From: Chromobacterium sinusclupearum
GTDB taxonomy: Bacteria > Pseudomonadota > Gammaproteobacteria > Burkholderiales > Chromobacteriaceae
Reading direction: 5' to 3'
NCBI RefSeq assembly: GCF_002902845.1
Contig: NZ_PPTF01000073.1
Location: forward strand, 239,808-303,807
Length of the DNA: 64,000 nucleotides
Each line of letters starts with the position of its first letter. Within the stretch, counting starts at the first letter, position 1. The notes under the pieces are model-generated. The model was not told the DNA's origin and searched no databases. It saw only the letters and a program-made list of their open reading frames with translations. The position numbers and the translations under genes are program-made. Shown here in pieces: positions 8,269 to 18,988 of this stretch.

Positions 8269-9141
8269 ATGCTCAGCACGGAAAGCCTGATTACGTTTAT
8301 TGCAATCATGGATTGCGGCTCGTTCACCGCCGCCGCCGACAAGCTTGGCGTCACGGCCTCCAATGTCAGCCGCAGCCTGGCGCAGCTGGAAAAGCAGCTG
8401 GGCGTGCGGCTGCTGACCCGCACCACGCGGCGGCTGGACCTGACAGCGGAAGGCGCCTGGCTGCTGGAACGCGCCCGCGCCATTGTGGAGAACCTGAGCG
8501 ACACCGAGCAGCAGCTGCAAGCCGCCGCCGCCCGCCCTTCCGGCCTGGTGCGCGTCAACGCCGCCATCCCGGTGCTGGATCATCTGCTGGCGCCTCATCT
8601 GGCCGGTTTCCAGGCGCGCTATCCGGATATCCGGCTGGAGCTGACCGGCGCGGAGGCGGTGGTGGATCTGATCGCCGAAGGCGCGGATCTGGCGATACGC
8701 GTCGGCCCGCTGGCCGACTCCACCCTGAACGCGCGCCTGCTGTGCGAAAGCCCGCTGCGCCTGGTTGCCGCGCCGGGCTATCTGCAGATGCGCGGCCGGC
8801 CGCAAACGGCGGCGGACCTGGCCAGCCACAGGCTGCTCGGCTTCACCAGCCCGGCCACGCTGAACCTGTGGCCCCTGGGGCCAAACGGCCTGCGCGTGAC
8901 GCCGTCGCCGGCCGCATCCAGCGGCGCCACCTTGCGCGCGCTGGCGCTGCAGGGCTGCGGCATCGCCTGTCTGGCGGACTTCCTGGTGGGGCCGGACATC
9001 GCGGCCGGAAGGCTGGAAGCCATCCTGCTGCCCGAGCGCCAAGCTTGGAAACAGCCGATCTGGGCAGTGTTCTACAAACAAGGCCGCCCGCTGCCGCGCA
9101 TTGCCTGTCTGGTGGACTATCTGGCGGCGGCGCTGGCTTGA
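8269..9141 (+). CDS. LysR-family transcriptional regulator
   Basis: The protein has 290 residues. An N-terminal winged HTH (about residues 2-60) contains SFTAAADKLGVTASNVSRSLAQLE and is followed by LTRTTRRLDLTAEG. The rest is a LysR substrate-binding domain (VRVNAAIPVLDHLLAPHLAGF through the C-terminus), of the subgroup with RVGPLADSTLNARLL. The ATG at 8269 fits the family's usual N-terminus; the frame stays open upstream to 8212. It is divergent from the MFS exporter, so control of that exporter is likely but inferred. Confidence 0.92.
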   Translation: MLSTESLITFIAIMDCGSFTAAADKLGVTASNVSRSLAQLEKQLGVRLLTRTTRRLDLTAEGAWLLERARAIVENLSDTEQQLQAAAARPSGLVRVNAAIPVLDHLLAPHLAGFQARYPDIRLELTGAEAVVDLIAEGADLAIRVGPLADSTLNARLLCESPLRLVAAPGYLQMRGRPQTAADLASHRLLGFTSPATLNLWPLGPNGLRVTPSPAASSGATLRALALQGCGIACLADFLVGPDIAAGRLEAILLPERQAWKQPIWAVFYKQGRPLPRIACLVDYLAAALA

Positions 9142-9328
9142 ATCCAGCCTGCGGAGATTTTCAAACCACCGACACGCAATGCCATTAGAATAAGCCAGGA
9201 CCGGGGAACTCCCCTGCCCCGCCGGTCTCATACCCAGCGTACCGTTTTGCCCGGCAGGCGCGACATTCGCCCGTCGGCTACCGCAGTTTGCAGTTGTTCC
9301 CCTTTCCAGAAATGACAGGAGAAGCGCC

Positions 9329-10111
9329 ATGCAATTGAACGGAAAAGTCGCACTGATTACCGGCGCCGCCAGCGGCATCGGCAAGGAGATCGCCCTGGTC
9401 TACGCCCGCGCCGGCGCGGCGGTGGCCATTGCCGACATCAATCTGGACGCCGCCCGCAAGACGGCCGACGAGATCGTCACCGCCGGCGGCAAAGCCATCG
9501 GAGTGGCGATGGACGTCACCAATGAGGACGCGGTCAACCAGGGCACCCAGCAGGTGGTGGACGCCTTCGGCCAGCTGGACATCCTGGTGTCGAATGCCGG
9601 CATCCAAATCGTCAACCCCATCGTCAATTACAGCTTCGCCGACTGGAAGAAAATGCAGGCCATCCATGTGGACGGCGCCTTCCTCACCACCAAGGCCGCG
9701 CTGCCGCACATGTACAAGGATGATCGCGGCGGCGTGGTGATCTACATGGGTTCGGTGCACTCGCACGAAGCCTCGCCGCTGAAGTCCGCCTACGTCGCCG
9801 CCAAGCACGCGCTCTTGGGTCTGGCCCGCGTGCTGGCCAAGGAAGGCGCGCCGCATAATGTGCGCTCGCATGTGATCTGCCCCGGCTTCGTGCGCACCCC
9901 GCTGGTGGACAAGCAGATTCCGGAACAGGCCAAGGAGCTGGGCATCAGCGAGGACGAAGTGATCAAGCGCGTGATGCTGGGCAACACCGTGGACGGCGTG
10001 TTCACCACGGTGGACGACGTGGCGCAGACCGCGCTGTTCCTGGCCGCCTTCCCCAGCGCCGCCCTCACCGGCCAATCGTTCGTGGTCAGCCACGGCTGGT
10101 TCATGCAATAA
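9329..10111 (+). CDS. bdhA: 3-hydroxybutyrate dehydrogenase (SDR family)
   Basis: The 260-residue length is exactly that of D-3-hydroxybutyrate dehydrogenase. It has a Rossmann NAD site TGAASGIG near the N-terminus, NAG in strand 4, and the catalytic Ser and Tyr-x-x-x-Lys in [22 protein letters not shown]. The family-typical [16 protein letters not shown] and the HGWFMQ end are present. It oxidises (R)-3-hydroxybutyrate to acetoacetate, the step after polyhydroxybutyrate breakdown. An AGGAG ribosome-binding site precedes the start. The patatin gene follows after 9 bp. Confidence 0.93.
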   Translation: MQLNGKVALITGAASGIGKEIALVYARAGAAVAIADINLDAARKTADEIVTAGGKAIGVAMDVTNEDAVNQGTQQVVDAFGQLDILVSNAGIQIVNPIVNYSFADWKKMQAIHVDGAFLTTKAALPHMYKDDRGGVVIYMGSVHSHEASPLKSAYVAAKHALLGLARVLAKEGAPHNVRSHVICPGFVRTPLVDKQIPEQAKELGISEDEVIKRVMLGNTVDGVFTTVDDVAQTALFLAAFPSAALTGQSFVVSHGWFMQ

Positions 10112-10120
10112 GGAGCCATC

Positions 10121-11314
10121 ATGGCGCTGGATAAACTCAATCCGGCCTGCCACGCCGACGCCGGGATCTACCATAGCCCGGCGCTGCCGCCCGACCACCG
10201 CTATCAAGTGGTGGCGCTGGTGCTGCAGGGCGGCGGGGCGCTGGGCGCCTATCAGGCTGGCGTCTACCAGGGGCTGGCCGAGGCCAAGCTACACCCGAAC
10301 TGGGTGGCCGGCATTTCCATCGGCGCGCTGAACGCCGCCATCATCGCCGGCAATCCGCCGGAGAAACGCGCCGAGCGGCTGGAACAGTTTTGGACCACCA
10401 TCAGCCGCCAGCCGCTGCTGCCGCCCAGCCCGCACAATCTGCTGGAGCCGAGCCATCCGCTGCCTCCGGTCGTCCAGGGCTGGCTGAATGGCTTGGAAGC
10501 CTGGCGCGCGTTGACCGAGGGCCAGAACGGCTTCTTCGTGCCGCGCTCGCCGTTGCGGCGCCACGCCGGCGGCACCGCCAGCTTCTACGACACCTCGCCG
10601 CTGAAGAGCACGCTGGAGAGCCTGGTGGATTTCGACCGGCTGAACGACAGCGGAGAGATGCGGGTATCGGTGGGCGCGGTCAATGTGAAGAGCGGCAACT
10701 TCGTCTATTTCGACAACACCCGCGACAAGCTGCGCGCCGAACACTTGATGGCCTCCGGCGCCTTGCCGCCGGGCTTCCCGGCGGTGGAGATAGACGGCGA
10801 GTACTACTGGGACGGCGGCATAGTGTCCAACACCCCGCTGCAGCAAGTGCTGGCGGCCAAACCGCGCAAGCATTCGCTGGTATTCCAGGTGGACCTGTGG
10901 AATGCGCGCGGCGCGCTGCCGGAGGACTTGTCCAAAGTGGCGATCCGGCAGAAAGACATCCAGTTCTCCAGCCGCACTCGGATGATCACCGGCTATATGA
11001 AGGAAACGCAGCAGTTCCGCCAGATGCTGCGCGCCGTGATGGAGCTGGTGCCGGAGGAACAGCGGCAGGCGCCGGCCTACCGACGCGCCGCCGAACAGGC
11101 TTGCAGCCGCTTGTTCAACGTGGTGCACCTGATTTATCAGGACAAACCCTTCGAAGGCCATTACAAGGACTACCAGTTCAGCGCCAGCACCATGCGCGAC
11201 CACTGGAGCAGCGGCCTCGACGACATCCGCTCCAGCCTGTCGCATCCGGAATGGCTGCGCATGCCGCCGCAGGAGCATCCCTTCGTCACCCACGACGTCC
11301 ATCGCCGCGCCTGA
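10121..11314 (+). CDS. Patatin-like phospholipase with DUF3734 C-terminal domain
   Basis: The 397-residue product has the patatin oxyanion loop GGGALGAYQAGVYQG near residue 38, the nucleophile elbow GISIG, and the Asp of the Ser-Asp dyad in DGGIVSNTP. The C-terminal third is the DUF3734 region common in this subgroup. It sits 9 bp behind bdhA with its own AGGAG site, so the pair is co-transcribed. This association is common in Betaproteobacteria. A role in lipid or polyhydroxyalkanoate granule turnover is plausible but inferred. No signal peptide is seen. Confidence 0.88.
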   Translation: MALDKLNPACHADAGIYHSPALPPDHRYQVVALVLQGGGALGAYQAGVYQGLAEAKLHPNWVAGISIGALNAAIIAGNPPEKRAERLEQFWTTISRQPLLPPSPHNLLEPSHPLPPVVQGWLNGLEAWRALTEGQNGFFVPRSPLRRHAGGTASFYDTSPLKSTLESLVDFDRLNDSGEMRVSVGAVNVKSGNFVYFDNTRDKLRAEHLMASGALPPGFPAVEIDGEYYWDGGIVSNTPLQQVLAAKPRKHSLVFQVDLWNARGALPEDLSKVAIRQKDIQFSSRTRMITGYMKETQQFRQMLRAVMELVPEEQRQAPAYRRAAEQACSRLFNVVHLIYQDKPFEGHYKDYQFSASTMRDHWSSGLDDIRSSLSHPEWLRMPPQEHPFVTHDVHRRA

Positions 11315-11331
11315 TCTTGCAAGCGCTTGCA

Positions 11332-11354
11332 GGCTCCCGCCCGGGAGCCTTTTT
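11332..11354 (+). terminator. Intrinsic terminator of bdhA-patatin unit
   Basis: GGCTCCC and GGGAGCC pair around a short C-rich loop and are followed by five T residues, 18 bp after the patatin stop. Confidence 0.85.
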
Positions 11355-11441
11355 GCTGCCGTACCCAGGCAATTTGCTATGCTTGAGCAGTGCGACAGGG
11401 CGGGTAGTCACGATGGAATGGATAGCGGTGTGACGGGATGG

Positions 11442-12158
11442 ATGAAATGGTGCTTGCTGGGGATGAGCTTGTGTCTGCAAATCGCGGCAGCCGAACCAGC
11501 CGTACGCTTGCTCACCGAGGACGATCCGCCGTTCAACTACCCGAACGAACATGGCGGCGTCACCGGCATTTCCACCGAGATGGTGACGGAAACCTTTCGC
11601 CGCGCCGGCATTCCCTACTCGATTGAGATCATGCCCTGGCTCAGAGCCTATAACCTGGCCCAGGTCGACTCGAAAACCTGCCTCTACTCCACCACCCGCA
11701 ACGATGAACGCGAAAAACTGTTCCAGTGGGTAGGCCCATTGCTGAAAAACGACTGGGCCGTGTTTGCCGGACCGCACAGCCCGGCCAGCGTGCAGGACAT
11801 GGCCGCCCTCAAATCCTTCAGCATAGGCGGCTATCGCGGCGACGCGGTGGCGCAGTATCTGCAAAACCGCGGGTATAAAATCGAATACACCTCGGATGAT
11901 GTGCTGAACCTGCGCAAGCTGATGGCCGGCCATATCGACTTCTGGGCCTCCGGCATCTATCACGCCCACTTCCTGGTCGAACGTGAGCGCTTGGGCCCTC
12001 TGCGCCAGGTGGCGACCTTCTCGTCCAGTTACCTGTATCTGGCCTGCCACCCGCAAACGCCGCCCGCCACCCTGGCGCGGCTGAATGCCGCTCTGGACGC
12101 CATGCGGCATGATGGCTTCATCGACGCGCTGAAGAAACGCTACCTGGCCTCGCAGTAA
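11442..12158 (+). CDS. Periplasmic substrate-binding protein, SBP family 3-like
   Basis: The product carries a signal peptide (MKWCLLGMSLCLQIAAA, cleavage before EPAV) and then one bacterial family-3 solute-binding domain: VRLLTEDDPPFNY at strand 1, GISTEMVTETFRRAG, then TTRNDEREKLFQWVGPL. The C-terminal part, with IDFWASGIYHAHFL, is also typical. No permease or ATPase gene is adjacent, so it may be an orphan binding protein for an amino-acid-like ligand or a sensory protein. ATG at 11418 (eight residues longer) is an alternative start. Neither start has a strong ribosome-binding site. Confidence 0.8.
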   Translation: MKWCLLGMSLCLQIAAAEPAVRLLTEDDPPFNYPNEHGGVTGISTEMVTETFRRAGIPYSIEIMPWLRAYNLAQVDSKTCLYSTTRNDEREKLFQWVGPLLKNDWAVFAGPHSPASVQDMAALKSFSIGGYRGDAVAQYLQNRGYKIEYTSDDVLNLRKLMAGHIDFWASGIYHAHFLVERERLGPLRQVATFSSSYLYLACHPQTPPATLARLNAALDAMRHDGFIDALKKRYLASQ

Positions 12159-12300
12159 AGCCGTGTTTCGCACGGGCAGAGAATATTATGCGGCATGCGC
12201 CACGCCATGATTCGTCGTGAAACGCACCTCAGCGCAAGCGCTCGTCAAACGTCAACCGCCGCTAGACATTTAACCGGCGACAAACGAAGATGCCGATACG

Positions 12301-13215
12301 ATGAAACTACCGAGAACCAGCATCGAGCAATGGCGAATCCTCCAGGCCGTCGTGGACTATGGCGGCTTCGCCCAGGCCGCGCAGCAGCTGTATCGCAGCC
12401 AATCCGCCATCAGCTACACCATTGCGCGCCTGCAAGAACAAATCGGCGTCGCCTTGCTGGAGCAAGAGGGACGCCGCATGCGGCTGACGGAAGCCGGCGC
12501 CGCGCTGTTGCGCGATGCCATTCCGATTGCCGATAGCTTGGTCAAGCTGGAGGAACGCGCGCAGACGCTCCGTCAAGGATGGGAGGCCGAGATACGCCTG
12601 GCCGTCGATTCGCTGTACCCAACCGAACCGCTGCTCAAGACGCTCGAGCAATTTGCGCTTCTGCATACCGGAACGCGGCTGCAGCTGCACGAAACCGTCA
12701 TGTCCGGCACCGATGACGCCCTATTCAACGGCAAGGTCGACTTGGCCATTGGCGGCATGGCGCCGCCCGGCTTTCTGGGGGACTGGTTGTTGGATGCCGA
12801 ATTCATCGCCGTGGCCGCGCCTCAGCATCCTTTGCACCAACTCGGGCGCGAACTGCATATGGACGAGCTGGCGGAGCATACCCAAGTCGTGGTGCGGGAC
12901 TCCGGTTCGCGCGAGCCGCGCGACGCCGGCTGGCTCGGCGCCAAGCAGCGCTGGACCGTGAGCCGGGTTGAAACTTCGATTGAAACCGTGCGCGCCGGGC
13001 TCGCCTATGCCTGGCTGCCCAAGCATCGCATCGCTCAGGAGCTGGAGACGGGCGCGCTGCGGCCGCTGCCGCTGGCGGCAGGACAGCGCCGCTTCGCCTC
13101 GCTGTACCTGATTTACGCGGACCCGGCCGCCACCGGGCCGGCCACGCGGGCATTTGGCCAGCTATTGCAAGAAACGACCGCGGCATGGCGCGAACGCTGC
13201 CATACCGAGGCCTAG
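12301..13215 (+). CDS. LysR-family transcriptional regulator
   Basis: The protein has 304 residues. The N-terminal winged HTH (residues about 6-65) contains GGFAQAAQQLYRSQSAISYTIARLQ, followed by a LysR effector domain (RLAVDSLYPTEPLLKTLEQF onward, with DLAIGGMAPPGFLGDWL). It is convergent with the OsmC gene and separated from it by 6 bp, so it does not share a divergent promoter with an obvious target. Its target cannot be inferred from position alone. Confidence 0.9.
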   Translation: MKLPRTSIEQWRILQAVVDYGGFAQAAQQLYRSQSAISYTIARLQEQIGVALLEQEGRRMRLTEAGAALLRDAIPIADSLVKLEERAQTLRQGWEAEIRLAVDSLYPTEPLLKTLEQFALLHTGTRLQLHETVMSGTDDALFNGKVDLAIGGMAPPGFLGDWLLDAEFIAVAAPQHPLHQLGRELHMDELAEHTQVVVRDSGSREPRDAGWLGAKQRWTVSRVETSIETVRAGLAYAWLPKHRIAQELETGALRPLPLAAGQRRFASLYLIYADPAATGPATRAFGQLLQETTAAWRERCHTEA

Positions 13216-13221
13216 GCCGCG

Positions 13222-13605
13222 CTATTCGGCCGTGCTGACAATGCGGATCTGACCGGACAATACCTTGTGAATCGGGCATTGGTTGGCGATCTCGGTCAGC
13301 CTCGCCTTCTGCTCTGCGTCGAGCTGACCGATATAGCGCATATGCCTCTCCAACACGAAAGCGCCATCCCGCTCGGCATATGCTACCCGCACGTCGACAT
13401 CCGCCAAATCCCATGCCTTGCGCTTGGCGTACAAGGCCAGGGTCAGCGCTGTGCAGGCGCCCAGCGAAGCCGCCAACAACTGATGCGGAGTAAAGCCGGT
13501 GTCTTCGCCGCCTATCGCCGGCGGCTCGTCCGCCAGCAGGGTATGGTTTCCTGCCGTCACCACTTGTTGCAGTTTTCCGCTGCCGCGAGTCACTTTCACT
13601 TCCAT
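13222..13605 (-). CDS. OsmC/Ohr-family peroxidase-like protein
   Basis: The 127-residue product has the two family cysteines: Cys51 in LGACTALTL and Cys110 in ANQCPIHKVL. These form the redox pair that reduces organic hydroperoxides in OsmC/Ohr proteins. The domain includes the FTPHQLLAASLGAC segment. It is cytoplasmic. The gene lies 19 bp downstream of the pirin gene on the same strand, probably one transcript linked to oxidative or electrophile stress. Confidence 0.9.
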   Translation of the reverse strand: MEVKVTRGSGKLQQVVTAGNHTLLADEPPAIGGEDTGFTPHQLLAASLGACTALTLALYAKRKAWDLADVDVRVAYAERDGAFVLERHMRYIGQLDAEQKARLTEIANQCPIHKVLSGQIRIVSTAE

Positions 13606-13624
13606 TGCACGCTCCTATGGGCTG

Positions 13625-14332
13625 TCATTTGCTAGGCGGCAGGTCGAACCACAACACCTCGGCCTGTGCGCCATCGCTCAGCTTCAAATCGGCGCCCCCG
13701 AACACTTTGACGCCATCACCGGCCTCCAGCGGATAACCATTCAGCAGCACGCTGCCGCGCGCCACGTGCAAATAGCCATTGCGCCCGTTCTGTTGCGACC
13801 ATTCGATCTCTTCCTCGCCGTCCACCAGCGCCGCATACAGGCTGGCATCTTGGTGAATGCGCAAGGAATCATCCCGCCCATCCGGCGAAACCACCAGGCG
13901 CAACTTGCCGCGCTTCTCTTCGCTGCTGAAGTGGCGTTGCTGATAACTCGGCGTCAGGCCCTTACGGTCCGGCAAAATCCAGATTTGCAGGAAGTGCACC
14001 GGTTCGGCGTGCGAGTGATTGAACTCGCTATGGGAAATGCCATGGCCGGCTTCCATCATCTGCACGTCGCCGGGGCGGATCACCGAACCGGTGCCTAAGG
14101 TGTCCTTATGCTCCAGCGCGCCGTCCAACACATAAGAAATGATCTCCATATCGCTATGCGAATGGGTAGTGAAACCCGCGCCGCGCGCCACCGTATCGTC
14201 ATTGATCACCCGCAGAACGCTGAAGCCCATCTGCTCTGGGTTGTAGTAATGGGCAAAGGAAAAGGTATGCCAGCTGTTGAGCCAGCCATGGTTGGCGTGG
14301 CCGCGTTGATTGGCTTTGAGGACTTGCAGCAT
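13625..14332 (-). CDS. Pirin family protein (YhhW-like quercetin 2,3-dioxygenase)
   Basis: The 235-residue bicupin has an N-terminal metal site made of His57, His59, His101 and Glu103 (THSHSDMEI and GHGISHSEFN). These are at the same positions as in pirin and YhhW. Activity on quercetin has been shown for some relatives; the native substrate is unknown. The ATG at 14332 has a good AAAGGA site; the frame runs seven codons further upstream without support. It precedes OsmC in a two-gene unit. Confidence 0.9.
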   Translation of the reverse strand: MLQVLKANQRGHANHGWLNSWHTFSFAHYYNPEQMGFSVLRVINDDTVARGAGFTTHSHSDMEIISYVLDGALEHKDTLGTGSVIRPGDVQMMEAGHGISHSEFNHSHAEPVHFLQIWILPDRKGLTPSYQQRHFSSEEKRGKLRLVVSPDGRDDSLRIHQDASLYAALVDGEEEIEWSQQNGRNGYLHVARGSVLLNGYPLEAGDGVKVFGGADLKLSDGAQAEVLWFDLPPSK

Positions 14333-14521
14333 GGTCGTTTTCCTTTCAGGCAAGGGGTTGATGGCTGTAGTTTGAACCCTAATTAATTGAATGGAAAACG
14401 CAAAAAATAGCAGAAATCAATCGAATTTATTAATCAATTAACTCCACTCCATGCAGCAGTCGCCGACACCTTCCCCCGTTTTCAGCAGCGCAGGGATTTA
14501 GAGTCCAGGGCAATACTGCGG

Positions 14522-14980
14522 CTATGCATCTTGCTCTAACTTGCTTCGCAACGCGCTCAACATGCCAGCCAGTTTCTCTATATCAGATAGCGCAAAGCCT
14601 TCTGCCAGATGATTCATCCACGGTGCTTCCAGCGCCATCGCTGAGTCAAAAACCCTGCGCCCCGCTTCAGTAAGCACCACCAGCGAGGCGCGGCGGTGAT
14701 GCGGATTATCCGCGAACTCGATCCACCCTTCCTTCGCCAGGTCATTCACGATCCGCTGCACATTCTGGCGGTTCCCTCCCATATCCCGCGCCAGCCAGGA
14801 AACCGGCTGGGGCGTTCCCGCCGCAATGATTGTTCCGAGTACTTGCCACCGGGCGCTGGTCAGCCCGAGGGGGGCAACCAAGCGATCGCCCTCAACCAGC
14901 AAGCTGTTACTGACACGAAACAGATCCAGGATCACCGCGGACAGCGCGGCGCCCGCTGTTGTGTGTTTGTCGTTAGGCAT
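14522..14980 (-). CDS. MarR-family transcriptional regulator
   Basis: The 152-residue product has a MarR winged helix: LTSARWQVLGTIIAAG, then PQPVSWLARDMGGNRQNVQRIVNDL as the HTH and HHRRASLVVLTEAGR as the wing, between dimerisation helices. It is divergent from the small membrane protein gene at 15159. A perfect palindrome (15012-15029) lies between them and probably serves as its operator. Base composition is lower in GC than the surroundings, hinting at later acquisition. Confidence 0.92.
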   Translation of the reverse strand: MPNDKHTTAGAALSAVILDLFRVSNSLLVEGDRLVAPLGLTSARWQVLGTIIAAGTPQPVSWLARDMGGNRQNVQRIVNDLAKEGWIEFADNPHHRRASLVVLTEAGRRVFDSAMALEAPWMNHLAEGFALSDIEKLAGMLSALRSKLEQDA

Positions 14981-15011
14981 AGGATTTTCACAAAGTCATC
15001 AAAAAACCAAG

Positions 15012-15029
15012 TTGACACTATATTGTCAA
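15012..15029. promoter_or_regulatory. Palindromic operator, probable MarR binding site
   Basis: TTGACA-CTATAT-TGTCAA is a perfect 6+6 bp inverted repeat with a 6 bp AT-rich spacer, 32 bp upstream of the MarR start and 130 bp upstream of the divergent gene. Each arm also reads as a consensus -35 hexamer in its own direction. The MarR protein could therefore repress both genes by covering both promoters. This is inference from position and symmetry. Confidence 0.65.
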
Positions 15030-15030
15030 T

Positions 15031-15156
15031 ATGAAATCATTGAACCAAGTTTACTCGAATACCTGTGCCATGTACATGCCGACTAAAAAAGCGCCAAACA
15101 TAAACAAGACGGCACCCGCTGGTGCGAGAGGTCGTGACAACCCCGATAAGGATTAA
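15031..15156 (+). CDS. Possible 41-codon small ORF immediately upstream of the membrane protein gene
   Basis: An ATG directly behind the palindrome opens a frame of 41 codons, rich in Lys, Asn and Pro, that stops 2 bp before the next ATG at 15159. That arrangement would allow translational coupling. There is no visible ribosome-binding site, and no family is recognised, so it may be chance. Confidence 0.2.
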   Translation: MKSLNQVYSNTCAMYMPTKKAPNINKTAPAGARGRDNPDKD

Positions 15157-15158
15157 CC

Positions 15159-15617
15159 ATGAAGAGAAGCGCTTTCCACGCCATCAGCGGGTCTATCGCC
15201 ATGCTGTCCATTGCGAGCTTTTGGACCTCAACCCTCGTGTCCGAACTGTTGTTCGATCATGAGGCCATCACCCTAGTCAAACACGCGATTGCTTATACCG
15301 GAATCCCCATCCTGGTATTGGCCATGATCATGACCGGGGCAACCGGCAACCTGATCGGGCGAGAAAGAAAGGGGCGATTGTTGGATGAAAAGAAAAAGCG
15401 CATGCCCATCATTGCCATCAATGGGCTGCTGATCATGATTCCCTCGGCGCTTTTCCTGTACCACAAAGCGTCCTTGGGACAGTTTGACCGCGCATTCTAT
15501 CTGGTACAGGCCATCGAGCTGAGCATCGGGCTGATCCAGTTACTGCTGATGGGGAAGAACTTCAGGGCGGGTCTGCGAATAGCTGGCCGGCTCCGCGCCA
15601 GTGCCGCCCGCATTTAA
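15159..15617 (+). CDS. Small integral membrane protein, function unknown
   Basis: The 152-residue protein has four hydrophobic segments (about residues 10-30, 40-62, 84-103 and 113-132), with a basic loop RERKGRLLDEKKKR between the second and third. No family is recognised with confidence. It faces the MarR gene across a palindromic operator and is therefore a likely target of that regulator. An AAGGA-type site precedes the ATG. Confidence 0.75.
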   Translation: MKRSAFHAISGSIAMLSIASFWTSTLVSELLFDHEAITLVKHAIAYTGIPILVLAMIMTGATGNLIGRERKGRLLDEKKKRMPIIAINGLLIMIPSALFLYHKASLGQFDRAFYLVQAIELSIGLIQLLLMGKNFRAGLRIAGRLRASAARI

Positions 15618-15690
15618 AAAGCCAACAACCCGGACTTATGCGACTGAGCACGTAGCAGCCCATCGACACCACCCCTTACCAAAGAAACCC

Positions 15691-15725
15691 CAAACGAAAA
15701 GAGGCCCTGTTGGGCCTCTTCGTTT
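15691..15725. terminator. Bidirectional intrinsic terminator
   Basis: AAACGAA..GAGGCCC-TGTT-GGGCCTC..TTCGTTT forms a stem with A residues on the left and T residues on the right. It can end the plus-strand membrane gene and the minus-strand glmS. Confidence 0.85.
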
Positions 15726-15810
15726 AACGCTGCTAGCGACAGACTGATCACGTCATTGCCGTAACAGACTTTATTCACTCCAGTCGAAATGCATATTTTA
15801 TTTATTTGAA

Positions 15811-17640
<1,830 letters not shown>

Positions 17641-18432
17641 TTACTTTCTCCTTGGGCTGTCTTGAACGGTGGGCGCGCAAATCAGCGTCACGCCCTTCGC
17701 TTGAATGAGGTCTCTGGCCGCCTGCGGCAAACCGTCATCGGTCACCAGCGTATGCACGCTTGCCCAGGGCAGTTCCAGATTGGGGATGCGCCGGCCGATC
17801 TTTTCCGACTCCACCATCACGATCACCTCGCGCGCCACTTCCGCCATCACGCGCGACAGGCCCACCAGCTCGTTGAAGGTGGTGGTGCCGCGTTCCAGGT
17901 CGATACCGTCGGCGCCGATGAACAATTGGTCGAAGTCGTAGGAACGCAGCACCTGCTCCGCCACCTGGCCTTGGAACGATTCCGAATGCGGGTCCCAGGT
18001 GCCACCGGTCATCAGCAGAATCGGCTCGTTTTCCAGCTCGCGCAGAGCGCCGGCGACGTTCAGCGAGTTGGTCATCACCACCAGGCCGCGCTTGTTGCCC
18101 AATAACGGAATCATCGCGCTGGTGGTGGTGCCGCTGTCTATGATCACGCGGTTGTGGTCGCGCAGCCGCTCGGCGGCGGCGCGGGCGATCGCTTGCTTTC
18201 GCTTCGAAACTTGTTCGACATCCGGCTCCGCCACCATCTCGCTGGGCAGCGACACCGCGCCGCCGTAACGGCGCAGCAGCAAACCGCCGGTCTCCAGCAA
18301 TGCCAGGTCTTTGCGGATAGTCACTTCAGATGTGGAGAAACGCTGGGTCAGTTCTTCCACGCTGACTTCGCCCCGCTCCTGCACCAGCGTGGCGATGGCA
18401 TGGCGGCGCTGCTGAGTGTTTCGTTTAGTCAT
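17641..18432 (-). CDS. DeoR-family transcriptional regulator, probable glmS regulator
   Basis: The protein has about 263 residues. An N-terminal DeoR HTH (VSVEELTQRFSTSEVTIRKDLALLE, residues about 20-45, then RRYGGA) precedes a DeoR sensor domain with the sugar-phosphate-binding motif DSGTTT and the FIGADGID segment. It lies immediately upstream of glmS with no gap, so it probably senses an amino-sugar phosphate and controls its own operon. A palindrome just upstream (18439-18451) fits autoregulation. A GTG one codon upstream is an alternative start. Confidence 0.9.
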   Translation of the reverse strand: MTKRNTQQRRHAIATLVQERGEVSVEELTQRFSTSEVTIRKDLALLETGGLLLRRYGGAVSLPSEMVAEPDVEQVSKRKQAIARAAAERLRDHNRVIIDSGTTTSAMIPLLGNKRGLVVMTNSLNVAGALRELENEPILLMTGGTWDPHSESFQGQVAEQVLRSYDFDQLFIGADGIDLERGTTTFNELVGLSRVMAEVAREVIVMVESEKIGRRIPNLELPWASVHTLVTDDGLPQAARDLIQAKGVTLICAPTVQDSPRRK

Positions 18433-18438
18433 CACAAG

Positions 18439-18451
18439 TTTCGATTCGAAA
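18439..18451. promoter_or_regulatory. Palindrome TTTCGATTCGAAA, probable DeoR operator
   Basis: TTTCGA-T-TCGAAA is a perfect palindrome 6 bp upstream of the deoR start. TTTCG/CGAAA half-sites are common for DeoR-family repressors. A further TTTCG lies at the start of the coding region. The position suggests autorepression of deoR-glmS. Confidence 0.5.
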
Positions 18452-18565
18452 GTTTTGCAATGATAGCAGCGCCAAATCGAGGACGCAAGGCTGTGGCTTG
18501 CCGCAAATATACCGTTAGGCTAAGGTGTTTCCACTGTTTCACTTTTTCAAAATGGGAAAGATTCA

Positions 18566-18949
18566 ATGGAAGCGACGGCCAGTCTTTATCAACAACTGAT
18601 CGAGCATGAAACGGCTCTGCTGACGGCTGATACGCGGCGCGACGTGGCGGCTTTGGACCGGCTGATCGCCGACGATTTTCTGGAGTTCGGCGCATCGGGC
18701 GCCGCTTTCGGCAAAGACCATTTGCTGAAAATTCTGCCCAAGGACGATTGCTCGGCCATTCAGGCCCAGGATTTCCAGGCCCGGCAGCTGGGAGAAGACG
18801 TGGTTCAGATCACCTTCAAATCCGTCCGCGACCCCGCCTCCAGCGCGCCGCGCTATACGCTGCGCAGCTCCATCTGGCGTTGCCGCGACGGCCGCTGGCA
18901 GATGGTGTTTCATCAGGGCACCGTCACCGAGCCATTTGCGATGGCCTGA
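18566..18949 (+). CDS. NTF2-like (DUF4440-type) small protein
   Basis: The 127-residue product has the cone-shaped NTF2/SnoaL pattern: an N-terminal helix with LYQQLIEHETALLTADTRRDVAALDRLIADDFLEFGASG, then beta strands ending RSSIWRCRDGRWQMVFHQGT. That pattern is typical of DUF4440 proteins of unknown or varied function. GGGAAAG precedes the ATG. The gene lies alone between the divergent deoR and the convergent glmU and does not belong to the amino-sugar unit. Confidence 0.75.
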   Translation: MEATASLYQQLIEHETALLTADTRRDVAALDRLIADDFLEFGASGAAFGKDHLLKILPKDDCSAIQAQDFQARQLGEDVVQITFKSVRDPASSAPRYTLRSSIWRCRDGRWQMVFHQGTVTEPFAMA

Positions 18950-18988
18950 AGCGGTCGCGCGGCTTGAGCCATGCCCTGCGCCAAACGC

